Positions 1 to 8,927 of a stretch of DNA of 51,075 nt are shown here, piece after piece. The notes under the pieces are model-generated. The model was given only the letters and a program-made list of their open reading frames with translations. It made no database searches and had not been told where the DNA came from. How positions within the stretch are numbered: the stretch's first letter is position 1; every line of letters begins with the position of its first letter. A program made the position numbers and the translations under genes. This stretch comes from an uncultured Bacteroidales bacterium (GTDB taxonomy: Bacteria > Bacteroidota > Bacteroidia > Bacteroidales > UBA932): the NCBI GenBank assembly GCA_900544815.1, contig UQWT01000007.1, forward strand, positions 1-51,075, written 5' to 3'.

Positions 1-1
1 T

Positions 2-2539
2 TTACCTCAGTTGTATATTGCTCCAAAATCTGCCATTAGAGTCTATAGAAACAACTCTTTCAACTGTCTTAATCTAAAGAGCGATATTATCACTTTTGGC
101 AAAAACCTGTTAAGCGATCTTGAGGTTGACATTGACAAACAGGATACTGTGCTCAACACTACACTGTTTGCATCTAAACTTATAGCGCAAGGCATTACTT
201 TGGATTCAGCACGTTTGAACGTACATGGTACGGATAACAAGCTTAAAATAGACATCTCTTTTGCAGGTGATTCATTAGATACTAAGGCAATTATAAAGAG
301 TAACATAGACTTTGTAAAGGATAACAACGAACGGTATATGAATCTGTTGCTTAGCAATTCAAGCATAAACATCAATGGGGAGAGGTGGAATATAGCGACT
401 CCTCAGATAAGGTTCAAGGACTCCTCCATAGTTGTAAATGATTTCAGGTTATGGCATGGAGACCAATCGCTCAACGTTAACGGAGGCTACTCCAAATCTG
501 CTAACGATACTGTTAAGGTTGCACTCAACAGGTTTAATCTGGCTCTACTCAACAATCTTATGACAAAGAATTTTGATTTAAAAGGTTTTTTGTCGGGAAG
601 CGCAGAATTATCATATATAGACAGAAGCCCCAATATAAATCTGAATTTAAGGGGAGACTCCATATATGTGGCAGGGCGTGAAGCCGGAACAATTATGGTT
701 AAGAGCAATTGGGATAACAGTAACAAGAGGCTCAACATTACCCTTGGCAACAATCTTGGCAAAAGGTCTCCGTTTATGGCAAAAGGGTGGTTCAGACCCG
801 ATTCCTCATTAATAGAGGTTAAGGCGTACATGAACAACTTTACACCCGGCTATTTCGCCCCTTACTTAGATGGTGTGGTTTCCAAGCTTAACGGTTCCGT
901 TAGTGGAGAGCTTACCCTTAAAGGGTCGTTGAAACGGCCGGAACTGTATGGTAAGAATGTAAAATTGAACAACCTTGGGTTTATTGTTGATTTTATTAAT
1001 GTTCCGTACACCGTTAACGGCAATGTGGAGGTAACGCCTAAAGGGATTAACGTTAAAAATGCAGATCTGAGCGATGGAAGGGGGGGCACAGGAAAGGTAA
1101 ACGGAGGGCTTGCCTATAACTGCTTTAAAGATATGCGTCTCAATACAAATATCAGTTTCAGGAATGTAATGGCATTAGATACAAAAGAGGATGAGAGTTC
1201 TGCCTTTTACGGAACGGCATTTGCCACCGGAAGTGTAGAGATTAAAGGGCCTTTCAACCAGATATATCTTGGTATAGATGCACTTACAAACAGAAATACG
1301 TTAATTCACATTCCGCTTTCTAATGCCTCTACTGCGTCACAGACAGATATTCTTACATTTACGGAACCGGCAAGGGAAACAGAGGCGGCAAGATTGGATT
1401 CCCTCATTATAGCCAAAAGGGCAAAGCCCAAAACAGGCTCTCAAATGGATGTGAATTTAAGGATGAATGTTACTCCCGACGCAGAGATCTTCATTGAGAT
1501 TAACAAGGAGGTTGGAGATGTGCTTAAAGCCAACGGCACAGGGCTTATAAACATGGAGGTTAGTCCGTGGAAGAATCTCTTTAACATGTTTGGAGATTAC
1601 AACATAAATGAGGGTAGCTATAAATTTGTTGTGCTCGGGCTTGCTGCAAAGGATTTCACCATACAGCCGGGCGGTATGATAAACTTTAACGGAGCCATTG
1701 AGAGAACCAACCTAAACCTTAGCGCAATGTATAAGACCAAGGCCTCAATCAATACTCTAATAGCAGACACCAGCGCTGTAAGCACAAGAAGATCTGTAGA
1801 ATGTATTCTTGGGATGAGCGGAAGGCTAATGAACCCGCAGTTATCCTTCAGCATAAATATTCCGGATTTGGACCCAACCGTAAAGGCTCAGGTAGAGAGT
1901 GCCCTGAGTACAGAGGGGCAGATACAGAAGCAGTTTATGGCACTTCTTGTTTCAGGAGGCTTTATCCCAAATGAGCAGAGCGGCATTGCAAACAACTCAA
2001 CAATCCTCTATTCAAATGCGTCTGAGATCTTAAGCAACCAGCTGAACAATATACTGCAGCAGCTTGGCATACCTATAGACCTTGGTCTGAATTATGCCAG
2101 AGGAGACAAGGGAACCAATATCTTTGATGTTGCCATCTCTACATCTCTATTTAACAACAGGGTATTAGTTTCAGGAAATATGGGCAACGACCCTAATACT
2201 TCCGGACGTGATGTTATAGGCAATTTTGATGTTGAGATAAAATTAGACAAAAACGGAAGACTTAGATTGAATCTGTTCTCTCACGCAACAGACAGCTACT
2301 CCAACTCGTTGGACTATTCGCAACGTAACGGTGTAGGTATTGTATATCAGCAGGGATTTGACTCTTTCAGACAGCTCTTTAGGAAACGTACTATAGAGGA
2401 GAAGGAGAGCAGACGGCAGATAAAGGAGTTGAAAAAACTGCAACGAGCAGAAAGACACAAGAAAGCCAAAGCCAATACTACAAACAAACTTCAGACACTC
2501 GGCCAATTAGCTCCTTATTGTATTTACGCTCAACCTTAA
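2..2539 (+). CDS. tamB: TamB-like translocation/assembly protein (5' end outside window)
   Basis: C-terminal part of a TamB (DUF490) protein, the inner-membrane-anchored periplasmic partner of an outer-membrane Omp85 protein; the family helps lipids or outer-membrane proteins cross the periplasm. The reading frame is open to base 2, so the gene starts before the window. What is visible (about 845 residues) is almost wholly alternating beta-strand sequence rich in Asn, Gly and Ser, as expected of the long TamB beta-groove, followed by the conserved C-terminal block (VYQQGFDSFRQLF near residue 780) and a lysine-rich tail. The N-terminal membrane anchor is not in the window. The last 62 bases overlap the convergent mtaB gene. 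Family assignment is by overall character and the C-terminal block. Confidence 0.82.
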   Translation, partial: LPQLYIAPKSAIRVYRNNSFNCLNLKSDIITFGKNLLSDLEVDIDKQDTVLNTTLFASKLIAQGITLDSARLNVHGTDNKLKIDISFAGDSLDTKAIIKSNIDFVKDNNERYMNLLLSNSSININGERWNIATPQIRFKDSSIVVNDFRLWHGDQSLNVNGGYSKSANDTVKVALNRFNLALLNNLMTKNFDLKGFLSGSAELSYIDRSPNINLNLRGDSIYVAGREAGTIMVKSNWDNSNKRLNITLGNNLGKRSPFMAKGWFRPDSSLIEVKAYMNNFTPGYFAPYLDGVVSKLNGSVSGELTLKGSLKRPELYGKNVKLNNLGFIVDFINVPYTVNGNVEVTPKGINVKNADLSDGRGGTGKVNGGLAYNCFKDMRLNTNISFRNVMALDTKEDESSAFYGTAFATGSVEIKGPFNQIYLGIDALTNRNTLIHIPLSNASTASQTDILTFTEPARETEAARLDSLIIAKRAKPKTGSQMDVNLRMNVTPDAEIFIEINKEVGDVLKANGTGLINMEVSPWKNLFNMFGDYNINEGSYKFVVLGLAAKDFTIQPGGMINFNGAIERTNLNLSAMYKTKASINTLIADTSAVSTRRSVECILGMSGRLMNPQLSFSINIPDLDPTVKAQVESALSTEGQIQKQFMALLVSGGFIPNEQSGIANNSTILYSNASEILSNQLNNILQQLGIPIDLGLNYARGDKGTNIFDVAISTSLFNNRVLVSGNMGNDPNTSGRDVIGNFDVEIKLDKNGRLRLNLFSHATDSYSNSLDYSQRNGVGIVYQQGFDSFRQLFRKRTIEEKESRRQIKELKKLQRAERHKKAKANTTNKLQTLGQLAPYCIYAQP
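590..600 (+). repeat. Exact copy of 11-mer TTGTCGGGAAG
   Basis: Inside tamB, read as Leu-Ser-Gly-Ser. First of ten exact copies in the window. Confidence 0.8.
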
Positions 2540-3740
2540 TGTAATTCTCTGTATATCCGTACATCATCCCCCCCTTCTGAGTACTCTCAAAAAGCACTTT
2601 AGCCGTTGTTCCTTTATAACGGGCAGCATACTCATCATAGAGGTTGTGTGCCAGCTCCGTAAGCCGTTCAACTCTTTCATGCTTTACACGCTCGTCCACC
2701 TGATCCGGCATACATGCTGCAGGGGTGTTCGCCCTCCGCGAATATGGGAAGACATGAATGAAAGCAGGCTTTATAACATCCTTAAGGAAACTGTAGCTTG
2801 TCTCAAAATCCTCATCTGTCTCACCCGGAAACCCAACAATAACATCTATGCCAAAGAAAACATCCCCCATCACCTCCCTTATCATCTCTATCTTCTCCCT
2901 GAACATTGCAGTATTGTAACGTCTGCGCATTGCGGCTAAAATTTTATCACTGCCCACCTGCAAAGGGATATGAAAATGCGGCTGGAACTTTGTTCCAGTA
3001 GCAATCCACTCAACAATATCCCTGCTTAGAAGATTTGGCTCAATAGACGAAATCCTATACCTTTCAATACCCTCTATCTCATTAAGTTTCTTAAGCAAAT
3101 CCAAGAAACTTTCACCTGTTGTACGCCCAAAATCTCCGGTATTCACCCCGGTAAGCACTATCTCCTTTATACCGCTTTGAGCTATCTTCTCAGCCTCATC
3201 CACAATAACTGCAATACTAAGATTCCTGCTCCTGCCACGCGCCAACGGAATTGTACAGTACGAACAGCAGTAGTTGCAACCATCCTGAATCTTAAGAAAA
3301 GACCTTGTCCTTTCGCCCTGCGAAAAAGCAGGAAAGATAGTCTGCACCTCATTTATAGAACACGAATAAGAGAGTTTTCCACTGCCCACTGTATTATAAT
3401 CCTTTACAATCTGAAACAGATTTCCCTTTTGGTCTGCCCCAACAACAATATCAACCCCCTCTATATCCAAAATCTCCTTGGGCTTCAACTGCGCATAGCA
3501 CCCCGTAACAGCAACAACCGCCTCACCGTTCATGTGATGAAGCTTTCTTATGATGTTCCTGCACTTTTTATCTGCATGTTCCGTTACAGAGCATGTGTTA
3601 ATAACATATATATCAGCTACCTTGTCTGCCCCTACCCTTTCATACCCGTTCCTCTCAAACTCCCTTGCCAAGGCAGAAGTCTCAGAAAAGTTAAGTTTGC
3701 AACCAAGAGTAACAAAAGCTATCTTTTTCTTACTATCCAT
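2478..3740 (-). CDS. mtaB: tRNA t6A37 methylthiotransferase MtaB
   Basis: Radical-SAM enzyme that adds a methylthio group to t6A at position 37 of tRNAs reading ANN codons. The N-terminal UPF0004 domain carries the three cluster cysteines (VTLGCKLNFSE, NTCSVTE, VTGCYAQ). The radical-SAM triad follows as CNYCCSYC at about residue 150. The C-terminal end fits a TRAM RNA-binding domain. The length, 420 aa, is normal. It is the last gene of a leftward set with the RsmI-like methylase and folB, 45 bp after folB. Its 3' end overlaps the convergent tamB by 62 bp. MiaB and RimO are related, but the spacing and N-terminal motif favour MtaB. Confidence 0.9.
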   Translation of the reverse strand: MDSKKKIAFVTLGCKLNFSETSALAREFERNGYERVGADKVADIYVINTCSVTEHADKKCRNIIRKLHHMNGEAVVAVTGCYAQLKPKEILDIEGVDIVVGADQKGNLFQIVKDYNTVGSGKLSYSCSINEVQTIFPAFSQGERTRSFLKIQDGCNYCCSYCTIPLARGRSRNLSIAVIVDEAEKIAQSGIKEIVLTGVNTGDFGRTTGESFLDLLKKLNEIEGIERYRISSIEPNLLSRDIVEWIATGTKFQPHFHIPLQVGSDKILAAMRRRYNTAMFREKIEMIREVMGDVFFGIDVIVGFPGETDEDFETSYSFLKDVIKPAFIHVFPYSRRANTPAACMPDQVDERVKHERVERLTELAHNLYDEYAARYKGTTAKVLFESTQKGGMMYGYTENYIKVERKYNKELIGRVSEVCL

Positions 3741-3785
3741 CTAATTTACAAGCAATTATTAATTTATAGCTTCCCAACAATCAAT

Positions 3786-4157
3786 CTAATCAGCCAAGTC
3801 TCCAAGGCTCATAACCACCCTCGACGAACCAACCTGTCCCCCCAACGGCGGGTTAAGCTTATCTATAGAAACCTCCGCCCCAACCATCTGCGGAAACTTT
3901 GCCTTAAGCTCACAAAGAATTCTGTATGCAACATTCTCCAGAAGGTGCGACTTAACCTTCATCTGTGCAGCAACCTCATTGTAAAGCAACTGATAATTAA
4001 GAGCATCCTCCACATTATCTGTTTTCTGAGCCCTTTTACTGTCGTACGTAACCGTTAGATTAACAATAAATTTATTCCCAATAATCTGCTCCTCCTCAAA
4101 ACATCCATGGTGAGAGAAAAAGCACATATTCGTAAGTTCTATCTTTGTCATTGTCAA
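3786..4157 (-). CDS. folB: Dihydroneopterin aldolase FolB
   Basis: Converts 7,8-dihydroneopterin to 6-hydroxymethyl-dihydropterin and glycolaldehyde in folate synthesis. The 123-residue size is typical. Visible family features are the early stretch FFSHHGCFEEEQ with the substrate-binding glutamate, LLENVAYRI with the second conserved glutamate, and a C-terminal NPPLGGQV motif like the NKP(P)PL..V signature. It lies 20 bp downstream of the RsmI-like gene and 45 bp upstream of mtaB on the same strand, so the three are probably co-transcribed. No other folate gene is in the window. Confidence 0.9.
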   Translation of the reverse strand: MTMTKIELTNMCFFSHHGCFEEEQIIGNKFIVNLTVTYDSKRAQKTDNVEDALNYQLLYNEVAAQMKVKSHLLENVAYRILCELKAKFPQMVGAEVSIDKLNPPLGGQVGSSRVVMSLGDLAD

Positions 4158-4177
4158 TTATTATATAAATAAATCAT

Positions 4178-4891
4178 CTACCGTGCATATAGAAGAAAAA
4201 CACACGGATGCTTGCCTATCTCAGGCATGCACTTTTGCCACAAGGCAACCGTTTTGGTTTTGATAAACTCATTTGGAAGTGTAATATCTGCGGCAACACA
4301 TATTTTGGTATTCGGCCGGCACACAGAAACAAGCTCCTTAAAAAAGGCGTCATTCCTGTATGGAGTCTCTATCATTATCTGCGTCTGATTCAATTGAGCA
4401 GACAGCTTTTCCAACAATTTTATCTTAGAATGTCTCTCCTCAGGCTTTACCGGAAGATACCCGTTAAAAGCAAAAGACTGCCCGTTAAAACCGCTGCCCA
4501 TTAAAGCCAACATAAGCGAAGAGGGACCAACAAAAGGGACAACCGTTATATCCCTCTGTTGAGCAGCCGCAACAAGCAACGCCCCCGGATCCGCCACAGC
4601 AGGCAGGCCGGCTTCGGACATAAGACCAATATCATTACCCTCCTCAAGAACCTTTACAAACCTCTCAACCTCACTCTCAGGAGTATGTTCATTAAGCTCA
4701 TACAAAGTAAGAGAATCTATCTGCCCCTTATGCCCCGCTTTAGAGAGAAACCGCCTCGCAGTCCTCAACTCCTCAACCACAAAGATCTTAAGTTTAGGAA
4801 TTGTTAAAAGAACCTCTGCAGGCAAAACAGCCGAAAGCTCTGTATCTCCAAGAGTTGTAGGTATAAGGTATAATTTTCCTTTTGCATTCAT
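4178..4891 (-). CDS. RsmI-like SAM-dependent methyltransferase (tetrapyrrole methylase fold)
   Basis: A 237-residue methylase of the RsmI/YraL branch of the tetrapyrrole-methylase fold. It shows the N-terminal KLYLIPTTLGD strand, the SAM-site loop LMSEAGLPAVADPG (RsmI has SDAGTPGISDPG) and the PFVGPSSLMLALMGSGF segment. RsmI 2'-O-methylates C1402 of 16S rRNA. Bacteroidota often carry this shorter paralogue as well as true RsmI, so the substrate is not certain. It is the first gene of the methylase-folB-mtaB set. A TATCTTTG promoter element ends five bases before the ATG, so the message may be leaderless. Confidence 0.8.
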   Translation of the reverse strand: MNAKGKLYLIPTTLGDTELSAVLPAEVLLTIPKLKIFVVEELRTARRFLSKAGHKGQIDSLTLYELNEHTPESEVERFVKVLEEGNDIGLMSEAGLPAVADPGALLVAAAQQRDITVVPFVGPSSLMLALMGSGFNGQSFAFNGYLPVKPEERHSKIKLLEKLSAQLNQTQIMIETPYRNDAFFKELVSVCRPNTKICVAADITLPNEFIKTKTVALWQKCMPEIGKHPCVFLLYAR

Positions 4892-4896
4892 GGTTG

Positions 4897-4904
4897 CAAA
4901 GATA
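4897..4904 (-). promoter_or_regulatory. Promoter -7 element TATCTTTG for the RsmI-like gene
   Basis: Matches the Bacteroidota TAnnTTTG element and lies five bases before the ATG of the leftward gene. It is placed back to back with the rightward element at 4927. Confidence 0.55.
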
Positions 4905-4926
4905 TTAAAAAAATCAAAACCTTTCT

Positions 4927-4934
4927 TACCTTTG
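4927..4934 (+). promoter_or_regulatory. Promoter -7 element TACCTTTG for the MBL-fold gene
   Basis: TAnnTTTG match 45 bp before the ATG at 4980. It supports that start over the upstream in-frame codon at 4890, which would precede the promoter. Confidence 0.6.
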
Positions 4935-4979
4935 CAGCCACCGGATTGTTGTATTATATTTCATAAATCGATTCTTCTT

Positions 4980-5789
4980 ATGAGCTTGAACAAAGTCATA
5001 TTTTTAGGCACCGGTACATCACAGGGGGTACCAATGATCGGTTGCAATTGCCATGTATGCAGGTCTGAATCCAATAAAGACAAAAGACTTAGAACAGCCG
5101 CATACATAGAGTATGACGGTGTAAAATTTGTTATAGATTGCGGCCCCGATTTCAGACAACAGATGCTTACCCACAGCATAAATGAGTTGGATGCCGTCCT
5201 ACTCACCCACCAGCACAAAGACCATACGGGAGGGTTGGACGATATAAGGGCATACAACTACTTTACAAAGACCGCCTTCCCCGTTTATGCAGAAAAACGG
5301 GTACAAGAATCGCTCAAAAAGGAGTATTCGTATGCATTTGACCAAAACAAATACCCTGGCGTTCCGGAATACAACCTTATCACAATAGAAGAAACTCCCT
5401 TTAACATCATAACAAATAAAAACGGAATTGAGCGCTCAGTTCACATAGTGCCAATAAGAGTAATGCACTACAAACTGCCTATCTTAGGCTATAGAATAGG
5501 TAACTTTGCCTATATAACAGACGGAAGCTTCATTCCCGAAGCCGAATTTGACAAGTTAAAAGGGGTTAAGACATTTGTAATCAACACCATACGCCACGAG
5601 AAACATATTTCACACTTCTCTTTGGGAGAAGCATTGGAGATTATAAAAAGGGTTGGAGCACCACGCAACTACCTTACCCATCTTTCACATCAGATTGGTA
5701 CGCACCAAGAGCTCACCAAGGAGCTGCAGCAGATGAACATGCCTTACAGCGTAGAACCGGCATACGACGGCCTTACAATAAACATCTAA
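4980..5789 (+). CDS. MBL-fold metal-dependent hydrolase (PhnP/RNase Z-like)
   Basis: Metallo-beta-lactamase-fold hydrolase of the PhnP-like group. It starts VIFLGTGTSQGVPMIGC and carries the metal-binding HQHKDHTGG motif (HxHxDH) near residue 80, then RVMHYKLPILGYRIG and a late LTHLSHQ histidine pair. The cysteines in GCNCHVC after the N-terminal strand resemble the structural zinc site of PhnP-type enzymes. An in-frame codon exists at 4890, but the ATG at 4980 fits the family N-terminus and lies after the promoter. The likely reaction is hydrolysis of a phosphodiester; the true substrate cannot be told. It is transcribed alone, convergent with mnmA. Confidence 0.85.
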   Translation: MSLNKVIFLGTGTSQGVPMIGCNCHVCRSESNKDKRLRTAAYIEYDGVKFVIDCGPDFRQQMLTHSINELDAVLLTHQHKDHTGGLDDIRAYNYFTKTAFPVYAEKRVQESLKKEYSYAFDQNKYPGVPEYNLITIEETPFNIITNKNGIERSVHIVPIRVMHYKLPILGYRIGNFAYITDGSFIPEAEFDKLKGVKTFVINTIRHEKHISHFSLGEALEIIKRVGAPRNYLTHLSHQIGTHQELTKELQQMNMPYSVEPAYDGLTINI

Positions 5790-5790
5790 G

Positions 5791-5810
5791 CGCAGCAGTT
5801 GACTTTTTAT
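5791..5810 (+). repeat. 20-bp direct repeat, copy 1
   Basis: CGCAGCAGTTGACTTTTTAT starts one base after the MBL-fold gene's stop codon and recurs exactly at 5919-5938. Confidence 0.8.
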
Positions 5811-5825
5811 ACCCATAACACCAAG

Positions 5826-5947
5826 ATAAATTAAATAAAAAGAACAAATGCAAGGCTTGCGAAATTTTCAACACCGGAGCGTACTTAAGGTACGTGAGGA
5901 TTTGAAAATTAAGTATAACGCAGCAGTTGACTTTTTATTTAATTTAT
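5826..5947. repeat. REP-like palindromic element between convergent genes
   Basis: A nested inverted repeat of about 120 bp. The outer arms TAAATTAAATAAAAAG and CTTTTTATTTAATTTA are perfect complements. Inside lie arms AATTTTCAA and TTGAAAATT, and a central CGTAC-TTAAG-GTACG hairpin at about 5880-5894. The right part holds the second copy of the 20-bp direct repeat (5919-5938). The element touches the mnmA stop codon. It fills the gap between two convergent genes and could end transcription from both sides. I recall similar elements between genes in other Bacteroidales, but a search is needed to confirm. Confidence 0.7.
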
Positions 5948-7206
5948 ATACCGGAGCCAAGCATCTCCCCTTCAGGTGAATACCACACAGTAAACTGCCC
6001 GGGAGAGATCCCCCTCTGCGGCCTTTGGAAAATAATATATAGACCATCCTCACGGCAGAACAGACGTGCACGTTCAAGAGGCTGGCGATAACGGAGCCTC
6101 ACAAGATAATCACGCTGTTGCCCGGGGTGCATTGCCAAATCAGGCCTTATCCAATGAATATCTTCAGATGAGATAAACAAGCCCTTTCTATAAAGGCCGG
6201 GATGTTTCTGCCCCTCACCAACATAGATGATATTGGTATCATGGTCTGTGGCAATAATGAAAATAGACTCTTTATGTCCGCCAATATTAAGGCCGCGCCT
6301 CTGCCCTATTGTATAAAATTGGACACCAATATGCTTCCCGATAATCTTTCCATGTTCTGCTTTGTATACCAAAGGGGACGTAAGCTTGCGGAGCTCCTCC
6401 AAAGAGTAACTCTCCTTAAGAGACTCGGAAAAGAACTCGGCACCCCAAGAGGTTGACGGAAGCATATCATTATCAGCAAGAACATTGTTAAACTGCTCTT
6501 TAAAGATCTCCACCACATTGCCCTCATTTGGTTTCAACTTTTGTTGCAGAAAAACAGGCAGATCTACCTTACCAACAAAACATATACCTTGCGAATCCTT
6601 CTTCTCCGCAGAGGGAAGTTCGGCCTCTGCCGCTATCTTTCTAACCTCGGGCTTGTGAAGATGTCCTATAGGAAACAAAGCCTTTGAAAGCTGCTCCTGC
6701 GTAAGCTGGCACAGAAAATAACTTTGGTCTTTATTTTTGTCATCACCTGCCAAAATTCTGTAAATTGTCTTACCGTTAGCATCCGTAAACTCCTCTTTCT
6801 TACAATAATGCCCTGTTGCAACATAATCTGCACCAAGTTCAAGCGCATGTTTAAGGAAAGCATCAAACTTAATCTCACGGTTGCAGAGAACATCAGGATT
6901 AGGGGTACGTCCCTTGGAATACTCATCAAACATATAGTCTACAACCTTCTTTCTGTAAGTCTCACTCAAATCTATAAAATAGAATGGTATGCCTATCTTT
7001 TTTGCAACCATCTGCGCAACCATTCTATCCTCCTCCCACTCGCAATCACCATGAAGCGTACCCTCTGTATCGTGCCAGTTCTGCATAAACAGAGCAATAA
7101 CATTGTGTCCTGCCTGCTTTAGCAGCAGAGCCGCAACGCTCGAATCCACCCCTCCTGAAAGGCCCACAGCAATATTCAAAGGTTTGAAATCTCTCCTCTC
7201 CACCAT
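5944..7206 (-). CDS. mnmA: tRNA 2-thiouridylase MnmA
   Basis: Makes the 2-thio group of U34 in tRNA-Lys, tRNA-Glu and tRNA-Gln. The PP-loop SGGVDSS at residues 17-23 binds ATP. The catalytic cysteine lies in DVLCNREIKF and the second, sulfur-relay cysteine in QGICFVGKVDLP. The C-terminal beta-barrel region (RRGLNIGG) is present. At 420 aa it is slightly longer than usual because of a stretch after the second cysteine. It begins 4 bp after pssA ends, so it is the last gene of a leftward operon from about 9909. The tRNA-Lys in this window has anticodon CTT and would not be its substrate. Confidence 0.93.
   Translation of the reverse strand: MVERRDFKPLNIAVGLSGGVDSSVAALLLKQAGHNVIALFMQNWHDTEGTLHGDCEWEEDRMVAQMVAKKIGIPFYFIDLSETYRKKVVDYMFDEYSKGRTPNPDVLCNREIKFDAFLKHALELGADYVATGHYCKKEEFTDANGKTIYRILAGDDKNKDQSYFLCQLTQEQLSKALFPIGHLHKPEVRKIAAEAELPSAEKKDSQGICFVGKVDLPVFLQQKLKPNEGNVVEIFKEQFNNVLADNDMLPSTSWGAEFFSESLKESYSLEELRKLTSPLVYKAEHGKIIGKHIGVQFYTIGQRRGLNIGGHKESIFIIATDHDTNIIYVGEGQKHPGLYRKGLFISSEDIHWIRPDLAMHPGQQRDYLVRLRYRQPLERARLFCREDGLYIIFQRPQRGISPGQFTVWYSPEGEMLGSGI
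6334..6344 (-). repeat. Variant 11-mer TTATCGGGAAG
   Basis: One-base variant of the window-wide 11-mer, within mnmA. Confidence 0.5.
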
Positions 7207-7210
7207 AAAA

Positions 7211-7975
7211 CTAATTTTTTGAAGGCACTACAGCCAATACCAAGTTTAAAAGAATATACACAACAAAGGTTGCAAATACCCAGACACTCCAATTAAATCC
7301 AAAAATTACAGAAATTATGGCAACAACAGCAGACAAACCAACAAAGGTAAATCTAACCGCATTATCCTTTACAGAAAAGTTTTTGAATTTAAATGAGAAC
7401 ATTGGGATCTCACAAACAAGCAGATAAGACAAGATAAGAGACAAAGCCGGAACAAACCAGCTGTTATCCTGCAAAAATACAGTGACATACGGGTACACAT
7501 CGCTTGCATATAACAAAGAACCGCATATCATTGCACAAGACGGTGTTGCCAATCCAATAAAGTTCTCTGTCTGTCTCTCATCTATATTGAATTTTGCAAG
7601 TCTCAACCCGGAGAAAACAGCTATTGCCAAAGGAGCATAAACAAGAAAGTTTCTGCCTATAACAGATGTCAAAGATGTGCTGAATGCCATCCCAACATAT
7701 CCCTCTACCGTTATCTTAGAAAATGTGTACATCATCATTGCAGGAGCGACACCAAAACTTACCATATCTGCCAAAGAATCCAACTCTTTTCCCATTGGTG
7801 AATATGCCTTAAGCAATCTGGCACAAAAACCATCTAAAAAATCAAATACTGCAGCTGCTATTATGCATAAAAAGGCTGCTCTGAAATTACCATATGTTGC
7901 ATTAACAACAGCAAAGCACCCGCTCAATAGATTAAGGCAGGTAATAGTATTTGGAATAGATTTTATCAAACTCAT
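7211..7975 (-). CDS. pssA: CDP-diacylglycerol-serine O-phosphatidyltransferase
   Basis: Makes phosphatidylserine from CDP-diacylglycerol and serine, the first step to phosphatidylethanolamine. The CDP-alcohol phosphotransferase signature is complete: D48-G49-xx-A52-R53-x8-G62-x3-D66-x3-D70. Several hydrophobic helices follow, as expected of an integral inner-membrane protein. The length of 254 aa is normal. It overlaps the upstream DUF368 gene by 4 bp and is followed 4 bp later by mnmA, so all are translated from one message. The decarboxylase partner gene psd is not in the window. Confidence 0.92.
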   Translation of the reverse strand: MSLIKSIPNTITCLNLLSGCFAVVNATYGNFRAAFLCIIAAAVFDFLDGFCARLLKAYSPMGKELDSLADMVSFGVAPAMMMYTFSKITVEGYVGMAFSTSLTSVIGRNFLVYAPLAIAVFSGLRLAKFNIDERQTENFIGLATPSCAMICGSLLYASDVYPYVTVFLQDNSWFVPALSLILSYLLVCEIPMFSFKFKNFSVKDNAVRFTFVGLSAVVAIISVIFGFNWSVWVFATFVVYILLNLVLAVVPSKN

Positions 7976-8913
7976 AATGAATTGTTCTTTAATTCTTTTT
8001 CTTTTTCTTCTTCTTTTTCTTTATTGTTGGCCAACAGTTCTATTACAATCAGTGCTACAATACCTATAACGGCAAAAATAACGGCATATTCCAAAAGAGG
8101 CCGGCTACCTGTAATCTGTGCGTAAGTACCGGGAAGGACAGGAATATCCGTTCCCTTGTCCAACAGCTCTTTCCATGGCCATACTTTAAACAGGGAACCT
8201 ATCATAAACCCGGCCAAAAGCGCTATGGTCTGCATATAGAATCTCTTTAACAACCAGCTCAGAAAATGAGAGAACAGCACTATGCCAATCAATGCACCGC
8301 AGCCAAAGATTATAAGAATCTTTACATCCAAACCTGCAACTGCAGACATTATAAAATCATACTTTCCCATAAGAAGAAGAATAAAACTGCCCGATATTCC
8401 GGGAAGTATCATTGCACATATGGCAATAGCCCCGCACAAAAAGATAAACCATAAATGATTTGGTGTTTCTGCCGGAGTGGCAAAACAGATAAATGCAGCT
8501 GCAACAATACCAACAGCCAATGAGAGGATATTCTTAATATTCCATTTATCTATTCCCTTTAGGATAAATACGGCAGACGCCAATATCAAACCAAAGAAAA
8601 AGCTCCAAAGCTGAATAGGCTGATTCTCCATCAGATACTTCATAAGTTTGGCTAATGAAAAGACACTTATAAGTATTCCTAATATAAGGCTTAGCAGAAA
8701 ATTTCCGTTTATATGTTTCCAGAATCGGGCAAGTTTACCGGTGAACAACAATTTTAAGGAGTGCGGGTTTACAGATTTTATGGAATCTACCAACTCACCA
8801 TAAATACCCATCAAAAAGGCTATTGTACCACCGCTCACACCGGGGATGACATCTGCGGCACCCATGCACACCCCTTTAACTGTAACTGATAAATAATGAG
8901 AAAATTTGTTCAT
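7972..8913 (-). CDS. DUF368 membrane protein (polyprenyl-phosphate transporter family)
   Basis: A 313-residue polytopic membrane protein with the DUF368 signature GAADVIPGVSGGTIAFL near the N-terminus and a second related motif, MILPGISGSFILLLMG, in the middle; this internal pseudo-repeat is typical of the family. DUF368 proteins (PopT in other bacteria) have been shown to help return undecaprenyl phosphate across the membrane for cell-wall and polysaccharide synthesis. The charged C-terminal tail (EKEEEKEKELK) is unremarkable. It overlaps pssA by 4 bp, which ties it to lipid metabolism. A TTGTCGGGAAA copy lies just before its ATG. Confidence 0.85.
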   Translation of the reverse strand: MNKFSHYLSVTVKGVCMGAADVIPGVSGGTIAFLMGIYGELVDSIKSVNPHSLKLLFTGKLARFWKHINGNFLLSLILGILISVFSLAKLMKYLMENQPIQLWSFFFGLILASAVFILKGIDKWNIKNILSLAVGIVAAAFICFATPAETPNHLWFIFLCGAIAICAMILPGISGSFILLLMGKYDFIMSAVAGLDVKILIIFGCGALIGIVLFSHFLSWLLKRFYMQTIALLAGFMIGSLFKVWPWKELLDKGTDIPVLPGTYAQITGSRPLLEYAVIFAVIGIVALIVIELLANNKEKEEEKEKELKNNSL

Positions 8914-8927
8914 ATTTTGTCGGGAAA

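Noticed and set aside
3177..4058. Long plus-strand ORF opposite mtaB and folB
   Set aside because: It is an antisense shadow of two genes with full catalytic motifs; its own translation is rich in Ile, Asn and Arg without domains.
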